Assembly (NCBI GenBank): GCA_964036045.1
Contig: OZ038383.1
Coordinates: 34,243,394-34,307,393, forward strand
Reading direction: 5' to 3'
DNA: 64,000 nt
Source of the DNA: Eutreptiella sp. 'Long Island Sound 2002'
Taxonomy: Eukaryota; Euglenozoa; Euglenophyceae; Eutreptiales; Eutreptiaceae
Shown: positions 12,441-24,632 of the stretch, piece after piece
How positions within the stretch are numbered: position 1 is the stretch's first letter
Layout: each line of letters starts with the position of its first letter
The notes under the pieces: model-generated
The model's input: the letters and a program-made list of their open reading frames with translations, nothing else
What the model was told of the DNA's origin: nothing
Database searches by the model: none
Position numbers and translations under genes: made by a program

Positions 12441-15400
12441 TGGATCCCCCTTGGCATTTTTGTTTGTTTTTGTGCTTGGGAGACAGGTGAGGGCGTTCAT
12501 CCGGGGATTTTTGGGCCTTGATTGGCCATATACCCCCTTCACTCGATCTCCACATATATATTTCATTGTGGTATACTTATTTAGGTCGACCGACGACGTT
12601 TCTCTATCTTTGATCCCCTTGGTCCATGTTGTAGATCAAGAGGAGACCGGATATGGCGTAGGGCACCGATTATGAGTGTCCTCACCCCTCCCTTGGGGCA
12701 TGGGGGACGCCTACGACGTGTGTGGGGCCTCCCTGTGTCCTTGGGACATTGGGGGGGGGTTTGGAGCCCATTGGGGCCCTCCCGTCCTCTCTTCAATGAC
12801 TTCCGAGCGGATACAACGCTCTGAGAAGGGGGGTGAAGCCGGTTCGGACCCCCGTGGCCATCTTTGGGTCACTTGGGGTGTGTATCTATGTGCCGGCAAG
12901 CCGCCATTGGCTGATATCATACTCTCCCATCCACCTGACCTAACCTGATGTGATAGTGTGATAGGTTTGGCCATTCCAGCTAAGAGCGGCCATGTTCAAT
13001 ACCGAGGCGCCGCCGGCTGAGATTTATATATCAGAATATCAGGAATCAACAGGGTTTTTTTATCATAGTGTTTCCGTAATTTTTCAGCCTTCCGTTCTGA
13101 TTGTCAATGTATCGGCGACTGTCAGTTGGCTCACGATTTTGCGGTAACCAATTGGTTAACTGTTTTTTACAGATATTTTGGCGAAAACCCCGATGAAGGG
13201 TCAGATTTCATCAGTAACGGGTTCCTTGCTTCCGCAATTTTATGTTATACACTCGTGAAATTAATTCGAATTTTTCAGACATTCAGAATCGGATTTTCGA
13301 CTTCGACATCGCCGCACTTGATATGATGAATCTCGAGTGGTCCAACATTTTTCCCCGATCACGAATCAACCTTCCTTTTGTTATCTCCCTCGTTTATCTT
13401 GGAGATATAGGCGAAACAAAAGTGATCGTGAGGCCACTTTGAAAGGTCATATCTCCAGCTCACGGCGAGGAATCCAAATTTCGAGAATCGGGTTGGAACC
13501 GCCTTGGTCTCAGCTTAATTTAGGTAGCATCAAACGCCTTTGATGTGTACACATGCCGGGTGTAGCAAGGGATAATGGTCAAGAGAGTAGAAAGTGATAT
13601 ATAACTCTTGGACCGTGCAACCGAATATTTTAATGCGACTTTTGAGTGAACCGCATGAATGTTGGTGTTGCATAGAAACTTTCTTTGGGTTCCTACGTAT
13701 TTTTAACGTGTAGTTATGTCCATGGAGGGGCATGGCATACCATGGTGGGAGCCACTCTTTGAGGGTATGTGTTATATGCATGGCATGTGCTTCGATATGC
13801 TCACGCCCATGTTATATATCTCCGTTTGTAGGAAGATATATGGAGTCATACGTGGCAAGGGCCTTGCCCATGTCCTAATGGTGAGCTCCATAGCGCTAGA
13901 CTAAGTCTACCGCTCATATAGTGCATGTGGGAGGGCTTACAGAGCAACCCACAAGCGCCACTATCAATTTTCCCATTTTCATGGTGCGTGTTGGGAGGAG
14001 GTTTGAAGGTGTCCCTATGCGTCCATGTGGGGATCCAAGTGGAAGGATTGTTTGCAAATGGTCCCAAGCAATTGTGTTTTGAATCATATGTTGATACCAT
14101 GGATGAGCGAGGTTATATACTATTGTAATTATCTTGAATTTGGCATTATTTGCATGTTTTTGACCTCATTTTATGCTCATTTTGGTATTTTATGTGTCCA
14201 ACTGGTCGGCTAACAGGAAAGTGCCTAGAGATTCGTGAACTATGGTGTGTTGATTATATGTTGGCATATGCTTCGGTGTTGCACCTCACCATATGCCGGA
14301 TGACATGGTCACTTTGGCGTGGCACACGAGGCCTCACAAAATCAGGTCTCAAATTCATGAGTTGACTTGTGAAGCATGTCATGTACATAACCTGAGGGGT
14401 TTCGGAGCCAATGATGTGATATGCTTGGGCATGGATCTTTGGTCTATATCACCCTTGTATACTACTTTCCGGTTTGACACATGCATGGAGCATTTGAATG
14501 TTTGCCGTATGCATTTTTGAGTATATAAGTGATTTTTGCGCATAATGGTGTGAATTGCCTGATTTTGCCATGTTGTGAGGTCATCTTCATGGGGCACCTA
14601 TCCGAGCCCAATCGACTCCAAGTCCAACCAAGTTTATGTCAGGGTAGGGCATGGTTCTGAGTGCCACTCTAGGCCATGACACGCCACCTCCCCTATTGGG
14701 CTAGGATTTGGAGGCTTGGGAGAGAACACATTTTTGGGTTTGTGTAGTGACTTGTGACACATGGCATTTAGCCATCTTATTGGACTTGGTTCAGGGCATC
14801 ATGTTGGCGAGTCAAGGGAAGGTCCTGAGTCCAGGGAATGAGGGGTCTATGGCTGTGATTGTGTATGTTTCCATCTTTCCCCAACTTTGCTTTATTTGTG
14901 TTCATATGCCAATTTCAGGGCTTCCTCTTTGGTGCAATTCTTGTACATGCCCAACGCCGGTGTCTCTGTGTGCACCGCGAGACAACCGGCGTATTGAAAG
15001 GAACGCCCCCAGTGTGGATTGATTGGATTTGGATTGTACTTGGGATTCGGTTATTGCAAGGGTCTGTGTGAAGCAGCCTCTTTTTTCTATTTTTTGTGGG
15101 AAATCGTGCAGGATAGGGCAAGAGCATGCAGAGCCTGGTGAGGAGCAAGACCGTAGGAGTGACGGGCTATGGTGGAAGGGGTACAGCAGGGGCCGGTCCT
15201 GGTAGGGACCTTCTTTATGCATCATCATCCGGCACAACAACCGGGTTCTTCAATTACTAAAGCATTGCACGGGTGTTATCGCGGGTGGTTTGTAACCGGT
15301 GTTGGAGCGTCGTTAGGTTTGCACTCAGTAGCAACGTGTGTTTCGGCAGTGCCATGGACCAAGGAGCTCAATGAGCGTGCACTTTCGTGCCAAGTTGTCG

Positions 15401-15575
15401 GAGACTTTGTGAGGTCGAGCGGATCGCCTTCGCCGTGTGGCCCGATTCGGTAACCATCGTACATGGGCCACGGGTTTTCCGCGTTGGTTGAGGGGCCGTT
15501 GTCGGGGAGGAAACGCAATTCCCGGCTTCATCAACCGCATCCGACTTCCGCCCAATAATTCTCCCAACGATATTG
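12441..15575. other. No gene recognised; AT-richer non-coding DNA
   Basis: 12441-13020 is the 3' flank of element 1, where a 3' LTR would be expected but none could be paired. 13021-15575 is AT-richer, with only short open frames on both strands and no recognisable domains, RNA genes or splice-consistent coding. Short motifs such as gcatgg and tatgcat recur without forming a clear tandem array. Confidence 0.55.
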
Positions 15576-16927
15576 TCAGCCAAACCCTTGTATTGGCGGG
15601 GTTAGGTCCGTGAGGTGGTTATCAAGTTTGCCATGTATTTTCTTTGTCATGCGCATAATTTCCTTGACATCTTTTTCCAATCCATCAATTCGGTGTTCAA
15701 ATTGATTGCGGACTTGCGCCATAGCGTGACCCATGGTCTCATTGATAAATTTGTCCGTGTTTTTCATGACAGGATTGGTCCTCGTGGCGTTGGTGTCAAT
15801 GAGTTCAAGGGAATCCGAAGAGGACACGGATTCGTGTGCACCCTCTCCATCAACATCCATGGCAATACGAACATGTTTGGCATTATGCCTAGACGCACCA
15901 TTTTTGGCTTTTTTCTTGGGAGACTTGATAGGACCGGAATCCTCTGTGATTTCTTCGTCTTCACTTCACGAGGCGGCGTGTCTTCGCTTCGTGGTTCTTT
16001 TGTGGGAAATGTCACAATGACCATTGTCACTTTCGCGTGGGGTGTCATGTCCGGCACGTTTTTTCGTGGTCTTCCTCCGCCGTGTTTGCTTTTCCTTGTC
16101 ATTGGATACATTTTCGGACTCATCGGTAGAGGAGTTCTGGGACTTGGCCCATTGCTGAATAGAGATGTCATCAAAAGCATCAACGCCGGCCACAATGGAC
16201 TCAATGCTTGCTTTTTTGGGAATCCATGCCACCACCAGCTCACCATAGGTCCATGAGCTTCCTGAGGCGTGTTCATTCACATGGTTAGCGAATGCATTGG
16301 CATAGGATTTTGTCTTGAGGACAAAGATGACGGTACCAAAAATGAAAACGGAGTCTTTGCTGCTGAAAGGGATAGCGCCACGAAAGCCCCGAGATCGGGA
16401 TGTGGCGAATGCAATGAGGTCCGCCGGGGCCGTTGCCGGGTCCCAACCCGTGGTGAGAACCAACTCCTTTCGGTAAAAAGATCCTTCATACCGTGAATGT
16501 TTTTTAGCGACAGATTTTTCGACAAAGAGCCTTTGTTGCATGCAAAGTTCAGTGGATTCTCGCTCAAGCACAATGCGGGATTTGTCAATCATTTCTTTCA
16601 TGTAGGAACAGTACGCGCGGTTGTATGGGCATTGACAATCCTTCGTGTAATGGGACGCATCACCGCATTTAATGCAAAGGTAAGGACCGCCCGAAGAGTG
16701 GGAATTGCATGGCCTTTACCATCACTTTTGCCACCTTTGCCGCCCTTCATTTTTGCCCTTTTGCGTTTTCCTTTGCCGGCTTTTCCTGTTCCGTCACGGC
16801 CCCTGGAGCCGGAGTATGATTGATAGGAATTCCAAGAAGGGTAGTCACGAGCATACCCAGAATCGTGTTGCCAAGAGTCTCCCCAAGACTCCTTCCATGA
16901 GGAATCCCAACTGTTGTTCCAAGCCAT
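15576..16927 (-). pseudogene. Gag-like protein with Trp/Ser-rich N-terminus and CCHC zinc knuckle, broken
   Basis: Reading right to left, the first frame starts at an ATG at 16927 with repeated Trp/Ser (MAWNNSWDSSWKESWGDSWQ), followed by a Gly/Lys/Arg-rich basic stretch. The next part is in another frame: CIKCGDASHYTKDC (about 16620-16680) is a Cys-x2-Cys-x4-His-x4-Cys zinc knuckle as in retrotransposon Gag proteins. A central region, a Lys/Arg-rich segment and a C-terminal acidic and coiled-coil-like region (near HRIDGLEKDVKEIM) follow. There is a frame change just before the knuckle, near 16700-16720, and one in-frame TGA at 15966-15968 in a context where CGA would be expected. No protease or RT adjoins, so it is a lone gag or domesticated gag remnant. 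The knuckle supports RNA binding; the rest is unassigned. Confidence 0.6.
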
Positions 16928-18678
16928 GAGATAGGTGAGTCAAAAATGTCACGTGTTTGCACCTTGCCAAAGTGGTAGAGTTACTCTCATGGACTACCTC
17001 TCCGTGTGATCTATTCCAGAGCAAAGCACAATCAAGTCGGACTCTTCAGTGGGCCATAAGACTGTGAAACAGTGAAAACCAGACCGAGCGTGCCTAGTAA
17101 CATACAAAGCATTATACATGGGATCTTGCACCGTGAACCACAGTTGTGCCCTTTCGTCCTCAAACAACTTTGCTTTGCCTTAACAATTCATACAAACAAA
17201 CACAGTGAATGACTGGTGGATCATTCAAACGCAAGAAATTAATTTTGTGCGCGCGAGTGCGCGATCGCTGAGGTCGCAAAGCGACGGTCAGCCCAAAAGT
17301 AGAAAGCACTTGCCCGGCCATGCAGACTCAGAAGAGTTTGGTCAGGGGATGTCGAGCAAGCCTGTGCGTGACAAGGCGAAAAACACCGGTTATGTTACTG
17401 CTGAGGAGGTGGAAAACCATCACTTGTTACTACAAGTTGGCCCAAGTGGCAAACACATGGGTGTGCAAAATGTTCCCAAGAACCTGGTACAAAGGATGCG
17501 ACAACCGCTAACAAGAGTTTTGGCAGTGGACCGCATTTTCATTGCCTAGGTGGAGTGGGAGCCCGACTGCGTCAGCACTGTTGCAACCTCGTGGCCAAGG
17601 AGGTTACCAAGATTTCCACCGTCACCAAAACAACCCCTTGGTTACGACCACTGCCGGCTACTTGGTCACAGTGTGCTGAATGCCCTCATTGACCAGTAGA
17701 CAAACCCGACAAACCAACTGAAACGGAAGCTGGATGCTGTTGTGGGGAGGAGAAGACATTTGGATGCCGACAGAAAGGAAGGTGCAACGCGCAACGTGCG
17801 CCAACGAGTGCGGTGACCCACACCCGCAGTGCGCGAGGCCTCCCGCTCTAAAGTACACGAGAAACAGGTCTGTAATGCGGCGTGAGTGCGGGAGACCTTG
17901 CGCACTGACTGGGTCGCTAAGTGCCGCGGAACTGGTAGCAGCAAATACCGTTGTCTAAGAGATTTGCAAAAACGAGTGGCAACATCGCGATGCGACTAAA
18001 TTTAGAGCCCAAATGGACGTGTTCCGTCTAATGCCATTTGCCCTCTTTAGGTATTTTTTGGCAATATGAATCAACAAGGGTCGCCAAAACGGAGGCCACT
18101 AGACGCAGAGGGAGTGGAGTGATCACCAGAGACTGACCAAGGGGACAAATTGGAGAAGAGGCGGAAGAAGAAAGGGTAAAAGAAGCCAATACCGGAGATG
18201 AATCGCACAGCTGACATTCAACAGTGGTTGCGGAAGGAGGATGGAAAAGCAGTGAAGATGAAATCGACTGATTTGAAGATGGACAAGACCAAGGAGCGAG
18301 GACAGATCTGATCCATCAACTACGACCAGGTTACCAAAAAAGTGGCGGGATACCAAGCGTTGCCGCCACCAGGACCGTTGCGCGTAACCGCATGGGAGGA
18401 CGGTGGTATGACTCGCTCTGCATTTTTGCATAAGGCCGACAACATCTCTTCTTCCTGCTATGCTGTGGTACATGATTTGCACTGCAGATGGCTCACTTTA
18501 CGTTCTCAACCGGCAACACGGGACAGGGACATGATTCAAGATTCAGAACATGGGGCTAGCAGAAGGCCAAGAGCTGGAGGACCGGCAAGAACTTTGCTAT
18601 GTTGACATTCTCAAGTACGGAACGGCTTGGAGGATCCGGGCCAAGGTCGCAGGATTATAGCAATCTGGCACCCCATCT
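16928..18678. other. No gene recognised; possible 5' part of the DIRS-like element
   Basis: Only short, unconvincing frames are present (for example 17205-17549 on the plus strand). The stretch may include the left terminal repeat and 5' untranslated part of the DIRS-like element that follows, but I found no repeat pair that fixes its boundary. Confidence 0.45.
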
Positions 18679-19446
18679 GTGACGTGGACTCCATTGTCTG
18701 AGGTGTTAAACAACATACTTTTGTACGTTGAGGACCAGAAGCGAGAAAGAGAACCACAAGATTGCGATCAGTTCAAAACCGATTTTTCCAGGCTGTCGCT
18801 AACTTTGTGTTTGTTGCCCCCGAGAATTGGGAAGAACCATGACGACGTGTTAAAGAGCCCTGGGACTGCTGAGCATTCCTTCGTGTGGCAAAAAGGTAGC
18901 GACGCAACTTCCTCAACTGTCGAGCGTTTTCTGGAGGAGGAGTTAGAGCTGGCGGACCCTGCAAAACGACAGACAATAATGAAGGATGTGCCTGTTTACC
19001 ACGAAACTGGTCGCACGCCAGTTTACAACGCACCGTTTGGATGAGAGCAGTACGCGGAAAAAGCAACATGGGATACCTACGTACGTGAATGCTTGTGCCT
19101 TCTTACAACGTTGCAACTAGCGTGAGAGGATGAACAAACACCATTTTCTAACGATCGCGTTTAGTTGTTACACTATGCGATCGCGTTGCTTGCAGCGCTG
19201 TCGTGGTCCATAACGCATTCTAGATGTGTGGCCATTGATGGTAGATTAGACGCTGAGAAACCAGGTTCTGAGCCACTGCTGGCTAAAACTGAGTTGAAGC
19301 TATTAAAACAAAAGGATACCCTGCAGCAAAGGTTCTGCAACCGCTCAACGATGTCGTCGTACCACCAACAAGATTCGTTCCAGAGGTCATACCGAAGGCC
19401 TGAGAAAGGTAAGGGCAAAGGAAATGGCAAAATGAGTCCACACTAG
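18679..19446 (+). pseudogene. Possible gag-like region of the DIRS-like element
   Basis: Two open stretches (18679-19044 and 19165-19446) lie immediately upstream of the RT. The second ends in a Lys/Gly-rich tail (GKGKGNGK) of the kind seen at the end of nucleic-acid-binding Gag-like proteins. No domain is recognisable. Position and strand are the main reasons to assign it to the element. Confidence 0.35.
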
Positions 19447-19478
19447 AAATTTGTTCCTGCAGATGGCACGCATGACAA

Positions 19479-20350
19479 ATGACCATGGTGACAAAAGTGC
19501 TGGATATGAGAGTCAAAGTACGCGGCGTAGATGTTCGCACACCACCATATCAAGGAGTACAAGTCGCAGCACGCAAGTGGGCAGAATTGGGTGATGCGCA
19601 TATAACAAGCGTCGTGCAAAACGGACTACGGCTCGATGAGGTGCCAAGTTTTGATCCTGTTGATCCAGCTGACGATTACAAACCTTTGTCGCCCTCGCCA
19701 TACGGCAGGTCATGTTCAGACGACGATCCTGTTCTCCGTTCGGGGGTAGAGAAGTTGATTCTGCCAGGTCATGTATCAGAGGCTTCCTCTGCAGAAGCTA
19801 AGTGTGTGTGTTCAATTTTTCTTGTGGAGAAAAAGCCGGACGCTGCCGATCCGCAAGGCTTCAATCGCCGTTGCACCAATTTGAAACCAGTTGATTGGTT
19901 TCTGAGCATCAAATACTTCACATTACCAGGTCTCCGAGGCATTTTACCCTACGTGGGGAGTGACTACTACGCGGGTAAAAATGACCGCAAGTCGGGATAT
20001 TTTTACATGCCAATGTTGCCAAGGGACGCGGTATGGTTGGTGTTTAGATTTAAGGGGACACTCTAAAAGTGGAACTGCTTACCGATTGGGTTGAATGTGG
20101 CACACAGGAAATTGGGAAAAGATGATGTTACATATCACATATCATCTAACGGCCCAAGGGGTCTTGGTGTGCGTGTATGGCGATGATGTCTTAGTTATTC
20201 CGCCGTTAGCGGACATATGCAGGATGCATACCACATTGCTTGTTCATTTCCTTTTTAGGCTGGAATCCAAGTTCTCATTGCCAAGTCTGTTCTCACGCTC
20301 ACGACGTCTCTCGTATATCTTGGTTTCTGGCTGCACCTGGCAAGACTATG
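19479..20350 (+). pseudogene. Reverse transcriptase of the DIRS-like element, frameshifted
   Basis: The first frame (to 20066) contains FLVEKKPDAADPQGFNRRCT, NLKPVDWF, a DYYAGKNDRKSGYF segment at the catalytic first-Asp region and WLVFRFKG, which follow the order of DIRS RT motifs. A stop at 20064-20066 interrupts it, and the continuation shifts frame: YGDDV (about 20176-20190) matches the YxDD catalytic box, and LVYLGFWLH (about 20310-20340), typical of the RT thumb, lies in a third frame. It would have copied the element's RNA into DNA and is now inactive. Confidence 0.75.
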
Positions 20351-20641
20351 AGTGTTGATTCCACAGGCAAAGATGCAGTCTTTGATAAAGGACTTAAATC
20401 GTCTGCGACACGCGGATCTACCAATTCGCAGGCGTTGCTCAACTATTTCTAGTCGTCTAAGATCTCTGCTATTCGCGGCACCACAAATAGAAATTTTCAC
20501 GGAGGCGCTTGCACTACATGTGGCGGCTCTCAGTCGGAAATGTTGGGAAGCCGCCGCAACATTACCCGAGCCGGTCACCATACAGCTGGCGCTGGTGCTT
20601 GAAGAGTTGAAGATCTGGAAAGGAGGGCCATTTACCGTTGG

Positions 20642-21171
20642 TTGCCACACACACATCTACGGACGGATGCGGCAGACTTCAGTTGGAGAGCAGCAATGCA
20701 CGAACAGATAGCAACACGAGGGTGGTTCACGACAACCGAAGGACATATGGACCGGAATAAATTCCGAGCGGCAATTCATGCAATCCAGGCGTATCTGCTC
20801 GAGAACACGGACTTACACCTTCACATGGATAATACAGTGTTTTGTCATCACCTGCGAAAGTTGGGCGGCAAGGTGAGGCGCTAAACAATCTCATGCAAGA
20901 ACTTTGGGCTCATTGCCAACAGATGAACGTACACATCGTTCCACATTACGTGCTCAGTGTAGAGAAGCCAGCGGACCTGTCGAGGACACAGAACTCCACG
21001 CTGGCGGCGGCATCAATGGACCTACGTACCATGGCAATACTCCGGCGGCGATTTTTCTGGATGGATACGGCAATAGACTGGATGCCGAATGCGGAGAATG
21101 TGCAATGTCAAAAGTCAATTGCAGACTGCCCTCAACCAGGTGCATGGGGAGTGGACCTATTCACACATTGA
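20642..21171 (+). pseudogene. RNase H domain of the DIRS-like element, frameshifted
   Basis: RTDAADFSW (first catalytic Asp), a helix with AAIHAIQAYL, HMDN (about 20825) and ADLSR (about 20970) fall in the order expected for the retrotransposon RNase H fold. A frame change near 20880 separates the two halves. The sequence after ADLSR includes DWMPNAENV, a segment often found after RNase H in DIRS-like elements. It would degrade the RNA strand of the RNA/DNA hybrid. Confidence 0.7.
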
Positions 21172-21593
21172 CCACACAAGATTTCTCCGGGGTATTGTAG
21201 TCCAACATAGCGGCTCATTCCTCAGGTCCCCAAATACCTGGAACGAGCAGAAAGGTACGAAGTAATACTGCTGGTACCAAAGCATCCACATCGTCCTTGG
21301 TGGCATCGGTTCAAGAACACGGCGAGCCTAGAAGACCAAGTATATACAACGTGGTCTTTCAGCTGCCAGACTTAGTGACAACAAAGGCAAGGCTATGGTT
21401 TGTGTGTGGCTTTACAAGACTACTTGCAAGCGCCTGGATGCACCGAAGAAGAGATCAACACGCACCTGAGCATAGTGGGGTCGGATACCTTCAAGAGGTA
21501 CAACCACAACAACTCATGTACGTCAAATCCAGGACAGTGTTTAGCGCCATCACGGATCTCGACTCCGTTCCTGTGCACATAATGGCGTATTAG

Positions 21594-22273
21594 ATGTTGG
21601 AGTTTGTCAAAACTACCTCTCTGGCACATGGACGAGCTGCATACGCTGCGTTGCCGGTGGTTTCTGGATTGCAATCTCGGCGTTTTGAGCCTTTCCTACC
21701 AACTGCTAAGCGACAGCCGAACTACTCGGTCCCCCAGTACGTGTTGTATTACGATGTCCCTAAGGAAGTGGAACATGTCGCAAACCTGCCAGCTACTTCA
21801 GAAATAGAGATCAGGACTCGTCTCATTCTGTGTTTGTGCGTCTTTGCTTGCTCAAGGGCGAGAATCTTCAACGCACCAAGCGCACACCGGAACAAAGGGG
21901 AGAAGAGTGCCCTTTTTGGGCACAGTCTAAACGCACACCGACATACGAGCGCTATCCTTTGCACGCCATGCAGGGACACACGTTCTGTCCTCAGCTTTGG
22001 ATGCGACGTTATATTAGTTTGACGTCTGATTACGAAGGCACACACCTGCCAATCTCTGTATCTAAACCTCATAAGCCTATTCTGGTGTCAGCAGTGAATT
22101 CTCTGACTACGTGCTTTTTACAGTCAGCTGGCTTGCATGATTTTACAGTATGTGCTACTCGTGGTGCTGCAGCAACAGCTTTATTTGTTCCCGGCATGGA
22201 CCCTCATAGCATCTTTGAATTTGGCCCCTGGCGTTCATTTGATATGTTGAGATGCTTATACCATCGCGTGTGA
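21594..22273 (+). pseudogene. Tyrosine recombinase of the DIRS-like element, frameshifted
   Basis: The C-terminal half (frame ending at the TGA of 22271) has KPHKPI, then CATRGAAATALFVPGM at the HxxR catalytic box, FGPWRS and a final LYHRV that carries the nucleophilic Tyr. In active relatives the box reads His-x-x-Arg; here the His position is Cys, which together with the frame change near 21830-21900 argues for inactivity. The N-terminal half is in another frame. Such enzymes insert the circular DNA copy without a target duplication. The assignment rests on motif order and on the adjoining RT/RNase H. Confidence 0.7.
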
Positions 22274-24481
22274 GCGATGTCAGCACAGGCGCTTGTCCCT
22301 GCACAACATCAGTGCCACAATAGACTGTTTATTCCGTAACAGAACTTTGGTTCGGGTAGGGGTTTGATATAATCGTGTACAATGGAGTACTCCCTGTTTG
22401 TCACCGTGTAACCACGTCCATCTCCCGCTTGTTGATTCCTCGCCATTACCACCACAAAATCCATGTGACATGTAGAATCTATTATTACAACCACTCGTCA
22501 AGGTTTTCCGGTCTGCCCTTTAAATGGTCATCTGGCAACATAAATTTCTCCACCTACGCGTAGTATGATGATGTCACTCCACGCGCGTGTCACAAATGCT
22601 CTCATCCGCACTTTCTTGATGTGATTTCATTTGTTTCCCACTGCCCGTGTGCAGACCACATTATCAGCAGTTTCATTCACGCCTGGCCCGCTCCTATCAA
22701 CCACATAGCTAGCGTTTGGTGGTCAGCTTGCCTCCATCTAGGGGATAAAAGAAATTTTGCCAAGATGTTGGTGCCCTCCTCCCTCTATGAAACTATGACC
22801 GCTCGGGCCCACGGGGAAAGCAAACCTCTGCGTGTGCTAGCCTTCAAAAACTGCCCTGCCCCAGCGACAGCGGAAATTGAAAGACGCACTGTCTAACTTG
22901 CTCACGTGGTTAGCTGAAGACCCCCCTCCCCGCCCTCACCCCCCCCCCCGAAGGACCTAACATGTCGGAAAAGCCCAACAGCACCTACAGCACTTCACAC
23001 ACGCCACCTGAGCCCCCTGTTCCTCGGTACCATCCCCCCCCTGAGGGCCTACCTAACGCTGTGAAAGCCCCCTCGCCGAAGAAACCCCCGACACACAAAT
23101 ACGAAAACCCTATGCAACCCCGACCCCCCCCCCCAAAAGCGAAAAGCTGCTCCAAGTGACCGACGAGCGCAGCAAACACGCAGGGATACATTCGCCCCTA
23201 GAGCCCTGGCTCCCGCCCCCCCCACTGACACCGAAAACAACAACCGGCGCATCACCGACTTTTTGACGGCGGGCCCCCGACCCCAGGATCCAGCAATTGG
23301 TAGTCTCTCCTCCGGCTCGACAAAAGAGGCACAGTCCCCGGTCCCAGACCCGCACAACAGCTGTTCACGACATCAAGCATCCACCAGTTCCTCAACGTCC
23401 GAGTAAGCTCCGGCTGATTTCGTCCCCACTGAGTGTTCCTACCTATGGCTTCTCTACCTTAGTCGCTTAATGCATTCTCTGCCCTCCCTCTGCAACTAAC
23501 CTTGCTCCCTCTGGGCGCACGCCAAGGCAAGCTTGCTCTCTGCAGCCCTACCCAACCAAGACAGGGCGAGTTCTGAGGTTCAGTCGTGGCTACACTCCCT
23601 CACTTTGTGTTAGGGCAAGCCGAGCACATCTGTACTTATGATTTTGAACAATGATTGAGGGCTGTGTCCCTGTCCGGACATTAAAGTGGCTCTTCAATTC
23701 AAAAAAAAGTGTATATAGGGAACAGGGTACACTAGTGGCGGAACCGGTTGTACGAGCAGTGCTCAGAATAGGGATTGTGCTGTGCCTCCGTCTCGCCACC
23801 TGTTCCCTCCTCTGCATCACAATTTGGTAAGTCTGAGTCACTTTATGGTTCGTGTCTGAGAATCTCAAATTGGAGACTGGATTTTGTGCGGCACATTCGT
23901 AATTTCCCCTTTTGTGGCCCGCACACCACATCTCTGTCCATTGGTGAAGGCACTCTCCTCTATTTGGTCATCGAGCTCCTTCTTGCCGGTGAGCGGTAGA
24001 CATTGCGGGAGCTTGGTGTAACAGCATCTCTGTTGGAGAGATTTGCTGCATCCAGTTGTGCTGTGAGCCACCTGCTTGGTCCAGATTCGACCAGCTTTAA
24101 CCATGTTTTTTTCAAGTTCTTGAGTACCTTGGCATCAAGACGCTGGCCACGCCCTGGGCTATCTCATCTTCAGAGTGACAATGCGTCGCCGAATTTCAGA
24201 ACTGGCAAAGAGAAGATGAAGATTCCAACCACGCTTCTTGAAACAACAGAATGTGAAGAAACCAATGCAATTCGGATAAGCGTCTGATAACTCTGGGATA
24301 CCTGCATCGCTCAGTGCTTTGTGTCGTGCTGTGTTCGTGCAACGGTTGATTAGCATACAAGGCCCGTTAAAAACGTTCAGACGAAACACAGATGGTAGAC
24401 AGGATCCTTTACAGAGATTTAGTATATGATGAGGGATGATTTGGCACAGAACAAATGGCCTTCGGCGGTGTGGTGGTGAAA
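22274..24481. other. No gene recognised
   Basis: The frames present are short and unconvincing. A C-rich tract lies at about 22920-22955, followed by a short Pro-rich open frame (22962-23159) that owes its composition to the tract. I see no RNA gene or transposon domain. The right end of the DIRS-like element probably lies in the first few hundred bases. Confidence 0.5.
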
Positions 24482-24632
24482 CAGGCACAGGCACAGGGGC
24501 AATCATTGTAACGTTGTAGGACTTAAATGAGCATGTAATGAAGTAATGAATACACACAAATGGTATTGAATATGCAACAATTGATGCATTTATGTATAGG
24601 CGAGGCAAACACGCGCGCTTGTCTGGGTACAC
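24482..24632 (+). repeat. Dispersed repeat A, copy 1
   Basis: About 150 bases from caggcacaggcacaggggca to the cgcgcttgtctgggtaca segment match 47968-48113 in the same orientation at roughly 85 percent by eye, with small indels. No coding capacity. It could be the end of a non-autonomous mobile element. Confidence 0.75.

Larger units (their letters stand above)
18679..22273 (+). mobile_element. DIRS-like tyrosine-recombinase retrotransposon, decayed
   Basis: RT, RNase H and tyrosine-recombinase coding sequence occur in this order on one strand. DIRS and PAT-type elements are the retrotransposons that combine these activities and insert by recombination rather than with an integrase. All parts are split between frames by small indels and stops, so this is an old, inactive copy. 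The split or inverted terminal repeats typical of the group were not located, so the limits are those of recognisable coding sequence. Confidence 0.8.

Noticed and set aside
6291-13020. LTR pair around element 1
   Set aside because: No direct repeat could be matched between the left and right flanks.
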